Virus record (IMG/VR): IMGVR_UViG_3300042516_000551
Span: 1-24,271 of that record
Strand: one strand, 5' to 3'
Length of the DNA stretch: 24,271 nucleotides
Source of the DNA: a virus
The position numbers and the translations under genes were made by a program. The notes beneath the pieces were generated by a model that was not told where the DNA came from, searched no databases, and saw nothing but the letters and a program-made list of their open reading frames with translations. Positions 19,535-24,271 of this stretch are shown piece by piece (positions within the stretch are counted from its first letter, which is position 1; each line of letters opens with the position of its first letter).

Positions 19535-20696
19535 CTACCATTTCCTCATGCTTAATTTGACTGTTTTTTGTTAAGAAGTAAAAAGCCTTGCCATTGTCCT
19601 GTATAGGTTTCTTGACTATTTGTAGGTACAACAAATCCACAATCTGAGGCGATTGAGGAATTGGTCTATCTACAACTACTGTTCCTACTTCTGGTGCTTT
19701 AATGGGTGCTTTTGGGTGTGTTTTTGGTTGTTCTTTCTTATCTTCTTTCTTTTCCTCTTTCTTCTCGGTCTGACTAGTTACCTGACTAGGGGTATTCTGT
19801 CGAGCAATAACACTAATAGGACTAGTTTGGCTTGTAGAAGAAGGAGTTGCAATAACTTGGTTTACTACAGGGTCTGCAATTAATTGCTGTTCTACTGTAA
19901 CTGTTGTGGGTGCGCTAGGAGCAACAATATTGGCTAGGGCATAGGCTTGTGCATACCCATCACAATCTCTATTAAAGAGTGCATTAATACTGCATTGGTT
20001 ATTAAAGTAGGCTTGCTGATAATTAGGGCATTGTGCGCTATACAACTGCGATATAGAGCATTGTTGAGCTAAATAGGCTTCTTGGTATCCTGCACAGCTA
20101 GAATTGTGTAAAGGATTAAGCAAACAGACATTACCGGTTGAGTCTATGATATGGCTGAAATTTCCCTGTGAAAAGCCAGCACCATGATAATACTGGGAAA
20201 ACTCACCGACATCCCCTGTTCTGCCAATAGTGACAGGTCTCCAAGGACTGATATTGACCTGTTCATAGTGCATACCAATAAAGCCACTAGGTCTAATTTC
20301 TACACCAAAGGTATTTAGATTTTCTGGAATACCAAATTCTGAGATATTTTCCCACTTGTATCGCTGATATTGGGGTGTGCCTTCAGTTAAGAACCGACCT
20401 GAGTAATTAAGCAAGTCTGTTTGTAAAGGCATGATGGCAAAGCTAAATGGAGTGCCATTGTTGGTTCTTAGGTCAAATCCTGTGCAACACCAAGAATTTG
20501 TCGGATTGAGGAAGCCAACAACACCATTGCTGAACATATAAGATTCAGTAAAGATGCGACCATAGTAAGGAAAAGCAAACTGGAGTGGAACTCTGACATA
20601 TCCATCATCCGATATTTGGTGTTGAATGACTTGTGTGTAACTTAATGTCGGTAGATATAAACAAGTACCAACAATTAGTGACAGCAGCCACTTCAT
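19509..20696 (-). CDS. Exported protein with 22-residue Cys repeats
   Basis: A 395-residue protein with a signal peptide (MKWLLSLIVGTCLYLPTLSY). Residues ~25-185 are beta-rich and nidogen-domain-like in flavour (FPYYGRIFTESYMFSNGVVG). At 201-257 a 22-residue unit repeats: C201, C213, C223, C235 and C245, each odd Cys opening a CxxYxxAY motif, spaced 12 and 10. A Lys/Pro/Glu-rich linker (~305-340) leads to a C-terminal domain. It is probably periplasmic or virion-surface, between tail and lysis genes. Such Cys-repeat proteins recur in aquatic phages; function is unknown. Confidence 0.72.
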   Translation of the reverse strand: MKWLLSLIVGTCLYLPTLSYTQVIQHQISDDGYVRVPLQFAFPYYGRIFTESYMFSNGVVGFLNPTNSWCCTGFDLRTNNGTPFSFAIMPLQTDLLNYSGRFLTEGTPQYQRYKWENISEFGIPENLNTFGVEIRPSGFIGMHYEQVNISPWRPVTIGRTGDVGEFSQYYHGAGFSQGNFSHIIDSTGNVCLLNPLHNSSCAGYQEAYLAQQCSISQLYSAQCPNYQQAYFNNQCSINALFNRDCDGYAQAYALANIVAPSAPTTVTVEQQLIADPVVNQVIATPSSTSQTSPISVIARQNTPSQVTSQTEKKEEKKEDKKEQPKTHPKAPIKAPEVGTVVVDRPIPQSPQIVDLLYLQIVKKPIQDNGKAFYFLTKNSQIKHEEMVDGQYRKRD

Positions 20697-21145
20697 TTAA
20701 TCTTAGGTCTGTCTGGAATCATCTTGGAGTTAGCAAGCCAGTAATCTTTAGCTTGAACCCCTACCATGCCCTCTACAGGACAATAAGTGCCGGCATCCCA
20801 CATACCCCACCAGATAGCAGAGTCTTGGCACATCACCGCAACAGCAGCAGTTTTCATCTGCATTAAAAACAATGACTCAGCTTTGACAATCATTTCACAG
20901 TTAGAGTCTCTAACAGTAGCTCCAAAAGAGATACCAAGGATTTGAGTCTGAGTTGCTCCTGAGATACCAGTAGAACAGTTCTTATTGTTAATTGTGGTGA
21001 TATTAGGAGATATAGCAGAAGGTGGTGGAGACTTAACTGTGGTCTCAGCTCTGCTTGTAGAGTCAGTAATAATAGGGTCAGCTAATGCAATGGCAGATAT
21101 ACCGCCAAGGGCTAACCCCATCATAAAATAAAGAAACAGTCTCAT
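20693..21145 (-). CDS. Exported protein of unknown function
   Basis: A 150-residue protein with a clear signal peptide (MRLFLYFMMGLALGGISAIA, cleavage probably after ALA). The mature part has a Pro/Ser-rich start (KSPPPSAISP) and four Cys (57, 83, 105, 122), likely two disulphides, in segments NCSTGISGATQTQILGISFG and AVAVMCQDSAIWWGMW. I have seen this pattern in aquatic phages, next to the same neighbours. It is joined by ATGA to genes on both sides. Periplasmic location is inferred; it may assist lysis or change the host envelope. Confidence 0.7.
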   Translation of the reverse strand: MRLFLYFMMGLALGGISAIALADPIITDSTSRAETTVKSPPPSAISPNITTINNKNCSTGISGATQTQILGISFGATVRDSNCEMIVKAESLFLMQMKTAAVAVMCQDSAIWWGMWDAGTYCPVEGMVGVQAKDYWLANSKMIPDRPKIK

Positions 21146-21330
21146 TTGAAATGACCGTTACCAGCTAACCAAGTAACTAGGGCAAGAACCCCTATACCAA
21201 TAATATAAAAGGTTTTCTTTACAACACCTTTGCCAACTGAGATATAGACATTTTGAATAACCCTCTCGGTTACTCGCTCAACTATATGCTCAATCTGCTC
21301 ATCAGATAAAGGTAGGTTCTTGTCGCTCAT
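21142..21330 (-). CDS. Small tail-anchored membrane protein
   Basis: A 62-residue protein with a soluble helical N-terminus (LSDEQIEHIVERVTERVIQN) and one membrane helix near the end (TFYIIGIGVLALVTWLAGNG). The ATG has AGGAG at six bases, and the stop overlaps the next gene in an ATGA. It is found beside tail and lysis genes in related aquatic phages, as far as I recall. It may be a lysis accessory; no direct evidence. Confidence 0.68.
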   Translation of the reverse strand: MSDKNLPLSDEQIEHIVERVTERVIQNVYISVGKGVVKKTFYIIGIGVLALVTWLAGNGHFK

Positions 21331-21333
21331 TGC

Positions 21334-21864
21334 TTACTCCTGTGGGAAAGACAAGTCTAAAGAGGCTAACTGCTCAACAGTTGTAACAGCAGTAATACTT
21401 GCCTCTAACTCTGTAGCTTTAGCCACTACTGATGCTCTGTAAGTTGCTGTGGCTGTAGGGATAGCAACATCTCTTTCAGCTTTACGAATAACCATCCAAT
21501 CAGTTTGAGCTAGGATAGAGCCAGCAGTTTGTTTAACTTGAGCAATAAAGTTAGACTTTAAGCCTTTAGTAACTAATCGCTCTGTTGTATCTACCATTGA
21601 TTCAGTAGCTGGGTCGTAAACTTTAACAAACATAGGGTTGCCATCTTTGTCTACTTCTTCTTTATCTTCAAGGGCTTTTGGTAGGGTTGAATCACCATTC
21701 CAATAAAATCTATCGTCAGCACGAACTGGGTCAGCTACTTCTGTGATACCAATTGCTGACTTCTCAGCCTCAGTAGCTAGTCTTAGCCAGTTGGCTGGGT
21801 AGCTGATTTCGTTGTGTGTAAAAGCAGAATCAACTGCTAAAGGGTTTCCGTTTAATAAGAACAT
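21334..21864 (-). CDS. Tail fibre assembly-like protein (DUF4376-like region)
   Basis: A 176-residue protein. Its N-terminus (LLNGNPLAVDSAFTHNEISY, then PANWLRLATEAEKSAIGITE) and the later QTAGSILAQTDWMVIRKAER followed by YRASVVAKATELEASI are typical of phage proteins that follow tail fibre genes, with a C-terminal DUF4376/assembly-chaperone-like pattern. It probably helps fold or attach the fibre, or is a small tip protein. The ATG has AGGAGAAATAA upstream, 16 bases after the fibre stop codon. Confidence 0.72.
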   Translation of the reverse strand: MFLLNGNPLAVDSAFTHNEISYPANWLRLATEAEKSAIGITEVADPVRADDRFYWNGDSTLPKALEDKEEVDKDGNPMFVKVYDPATESMVDTTERLVTKGLKSNFIAQVKQTAGSILAQTDWMVIRKAERDVAIPTATATYRASVVAKATELEASITAVTTVEQLASLDLSFPQE

Positions 21865-21880
21865 TTATTTCTCCTAAAAA

Positions 21881-24271
21881 TTATTTTCCAAGGCTATATT
21901 TAAATGGATTTTCCGCAAAAGCCATATATACATGAGTTCCACCATTACTATTTGAATCGCTATCTGTGCTTCTAAATTTAAAGCCATTGCTAGTAAAGTC
22001 CACATTTTGTGCTGGAGTGCTTTCAGCATTAGAAGCATTGGCATACAAAGCATCATCAGCCACATTGAATGGGCTTCTTGAAGAATCCATCATAGTCCAA
22101 AAGCCTGTGCTGTCTGTTCGTTTTACCATAATGAACTTAGGTCTAAAACCTGTATAAACAAAAGTTCCATTAGCAGAACCATTACCTGTGTAAGAACCCA
22201 TTTTGCTGTATCCAGCTACTTCTGAGAAGCAATAGGCTACATAAGTAGCAGATGAAGCATTTACTTGTGTCATAACTCCACTACTTCCGATTCTAAATGT
22301 ATTTGAATTAGAATCGTATATAGTATCTTGAGTGAAATCATATTTTCCTGAAGTATCTGCTAACTGAAGTAAATAATACTCAGGATAACCTAAATATGAA
22401 TCACCTGTTGTTCCAAGAGATTCATGGTACACAACCCAGTTAGGACTAGAGTTTCCTCTGTTTTTAACAATAATCATTTTTGGTGCAACACCCAATCCAT
22501 GCCCTACTGTCGCACCAGCAGTTCCATTACCTGTATAAGTTACTACAGAGAATCCAGCACTTGTATTAGCACTTACTGTTGAAGTAATAGAACCAGCAGT
22601 ATTGGATACTCCAGCACCATTAGCATCCCATTGCCAAGCTACATAAGATGAACCACTACCATTGACATCTGTTCCACCATTGTAACCAACAGAGAAGCCA
22701 TTACTGTTTAATGCAGTAATCAAAGCAGTATCACTACCTTCTGAGTTTGTTGCATTGGTATAAAGTTGCTTGTTAGCACCCCTTACTGAGTCAGTTAGGA
22801 TATGCCAGCCTGTGCCATTTCTTTGTTTGACCCATACCAAATCAGGACTAAATCCAGCAGCATTAACGATAGACTGAGTAGAACCATTACCTGTATATAG
22901 AGTTGCATCAAAATACTTATTAGCCTGTGTAGATGCTGTTGCACCAATAGTAGGAGTAGGTAGGTTAAAAGTATTTAATGCTACAAAGCCTGTAGGTGGT
23001 GTGTATGCGAATGGTCTTTGACCGAAGTTGGCAGCCATACCGCTTGTTCCAGCGTTCCAATCAAGCAATTGTATGGTGTAAGCAATTCCGCTTGTTGGAG
23101 TAACTGTTGCTTGTAATGTATTGTTTTTATAAAAAGATACGGATGGTGCATCACAATCAAAAGCAACACCAATTACATCATTAGTAGTAAATGTTGCATA
23201 AGTACCAGCGCCACCACCTGAATTTGCGTTATTATTTCTTATGCGACCATCACTTATATAAGATGCAGAACCTGATGCTGTATATCCAGTTTGTTCAGAA
23301 GCGTTACGATTTGCGTCAATAATTCCTACTGCTGGAGAACCTGCGGCTGTAATGGTTGTTTCAAAATACCATTTTCCAGTAGAAACCGCCATTGTTCCCC
23401 ACACATTTGAACCACCAGCCATTGATGAAGCCTGTAAATTTCCGTTTGAAATAGTAGGCGATAAATATGTCTTTAAAGGATTCAACACCGCAAAGTTACT
23501 AGCAGTCGCACTTGTCAATGTCGGCACATCTGTCATGCTGTCATAAGTAGAGCCAGCAGTTAGACTTATATTATTACAAGTCCAATCATTAGACCCAGCA
23601 TCATCATAGCCTAATGTAGTGGTGCTACTATTATCTTTGAAAGATAAATAGAATCCATTAGTGCCATAAGTACCAGCATACTTCTTAGGTTGCCATACTC
23701 CTGTAGAAGCATTGTTAGCACCAAAAGATGATGGGGTTAGGGCTTGACCATCAATGAAGTTTGTTTCTGCTAGATAGCCATCAAAGTAACTATTGTTGTT
23801 ATAGTTTCTTCCGATATTATGAGGTTGTGTATTATTAAAATCAAAATTAAAGTTTAAAGATGGATAAGTGGAAACAGAAAATGATGTAATTTGATTTCCA
23901 TTTACATACATTTTAATTCTATTAGAAGATGTTGCTTGTGTTGTATCTACCGCAACAACAATATGATACCAAGCTGAAATATCTCTAAATACTTGAGTGG
24001 TTTCTAATTGAACTGCATAAGAACCTGATTGATAAGCATAAATACCTAAAATATTTCCTGAGGCATTAAAATAGATAGCATCTTCTTGTGTTCCGCCACT
24101 TCCAGCAGAAATAAAATGTTGATTAGTGCTTAATGCTCCTCTTTTTATCCAAGCACTAAATGTAAACTTTTGTCTATCAGTAGCACTAGCTGGAGTTCTA
24201 CTTAAATAAGCACTAGCACTAGACCTTAATCTTAATGATTTATCAAGGTTATAGCCAAACTGACCTGAAGA
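21881..24271 (-). CDS. Tail fibre / receptor-binding protein (5' end outside window)
   Basis: The frame is open to the right edge: 796 residues are inside, and the Met at 23911 is internal, not the start. Visible residues ~1-180 form a LamG/concanavalin-like domain (KFTFSAWIKRG, ISAWYHIVVAVD, RIKMYVNGNQI). Residues ~285-440 look like a SPRY domain (GKWYFETTITAAG, SVSFYKNNTLQATV). Three ~100-residue repeats follow, with the cores PDLVWVKQRN, PKMIIVKNRG and PKFIMVKRTD, resembling DUF7483. The three beta-sandwich modules suggest carbohydrate or host-surface binding. Missing its N-terminal virion-attachment part, which lies outside. Confidence 0.84.
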   Translation of the reverse strand, partial: SSGQFGYNLDKSLRLRSSASAYLSRTPASATDRQKFTFSAWIKRGALSTNQHFISAGSGGTQEDAIYFNASGNILGIYAYQSGSYAVQLETTQVFRDISAWYHIVVAVDTTQATSSNRIKMYVNGNQITSFSVSTYPSLNFNFDFNNTQPHNIGRNYNNNSYFDGYLAETNFIDGQALTPSSFGANNASTGVWQPKKYAGTYGTNGFYLSFKDNSSTTTLGYDDAGSNDWTCNNISLTAGSTYDSMTDVPTLTSATASNFAVLNPLKTYLSPTISNGNLQASSMAGGSNVWGTMAVSTGKWYFETTITAAGSPAVGIIDANRNASEQTGYTASGSASYISDGRIRNNNANSGGGAGTYATFTTNDVIGVAFDCDAPSVSFYKNNTLQATVTPTSGIAYTIQLLDWNAGTSGMAANFGQRPFAYTPPTGFVALNTFNLPTPTIGATASTQANKYFDATLYTGNGSTQSIVNAAGFSPDLVWVKQRNGTGWHILTDSVRGANKQLYTNATNSEGSDTALITALNSNGFSVGYNGGTDVNGSGSSYVAWQWDANGAGVSNTAGSITSTVSANTSAGFSVVTYTGNGTAGATVGHGLGVAPKMIIVKNRGNSSPNWVVYHESLGTTGDSYLGYPEYYLLQLADTSGKYDFTQDTIYDSNSNTFRIGSSGVMTQVNASSATYVAYCFSEVAGYSKMGSYTGNGSANGTFVYTGFRPKFIMVKRTDSTGFWTMMDSSRSPFNVADDALYANASNAESTPAQNVDFTSNGFKFRSTDSDSNSNGGTHVYMAFAENPFKYSLGK

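Noticed and set aside
19653-19883. Plus-strand frame rich in Phe and Cys, opposite the exported protein gene
   Set aside because: It is the antisense of the Lys/Glu-rich linker, which explains its odd composition.

Overview
The window is 24.3 kb of a tailed double-stranded DNA bacteriophage (Caudoviricetes), about 40% GC by eye. It carries a P22-type portal and an SU10-type (DUF5309-like) major capsid protein, a combination seen in podovirus-like phages. The host is probably Gram-negative, because several proteins carry export signals, a 3-TM holin sits beside a GH24 lysozyme, and Shine-Dalgarno motifs are the usual AAGGAG type. The gene set resembles phages assembled from freshwater and marine metagenomes, but the host cannot be fixed from the sequence. 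There is no tRNA, CRISPR array, integrase or IS element, and no DNA or RNA polymerase lies in this part of the genome.

There are three transcription blocks. (1) Minus strand, from beyond base 24271 down to 16749, is a tail and lysis block. In order of transcription it holds a tail fibre (start outside the window), a tail-fibre-assembly-like protein, a small membrane protein, two exported Cys-containing proteins, a membrane-anchored coiled coil, holin, GH24 endolysin, an SprT-like metallopeptidase and a metallophosphoesterase. (2) Plus strand, 12552 to 16610, is a recombination and accessory block: a DUF1071 (Sak3-type) annealing protein, a YqaJ/lambda-type exonuclease, an SSB-like protein, an HTH protein, and a chain of small proteins (26 to 94 aa) mostly joined by ATGA stop/start overlaps. 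(3) Minus strand, 12443 to 1, starts with early genes: a VRR-NUC nuclease, a DUF1376 replication protein, two conserved small proteins, a PD-(D/E)XK nuclease, a Ref-type HNH nuclease, a glycosyltransferase and a Q-like regulator. A clear intrinsic terminator at 8888-8913 follows. Beyond it lie the late genes: a Cys-rich protein, DUF6496 protein, LAGLIDADG homing endonuclease, DUF6321-like protein, two methyltransferases, terminase small and large subunits, portal, scaffold and major capsid protein.

Blocks 2 and 3 diverge from 12444-12551, where three TTGTAAG direct repeats overlap a good leftward sigma-70 promoter. This looks like the early control switch. Blocks 1 and 2 converge on 16611-16748, which holds a degenerate tandem repeat. 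The Q-like gene, immediately followed by a terminator and then the structural genes, suggests lambda-style antitermination of late transcription. The DUF1376 gene contains a heptamer array resembling origin iterons and is preceded by a leader with competing hairpins that involve its own ribosome binding site.

The most useful additions to a routine annotation are eight small genes of 26 to 59 aa missed by length cut-offs, several corrected starts, the regulatory and repeat structures, and recognition that the tail-fibre frame is open to the right edge.
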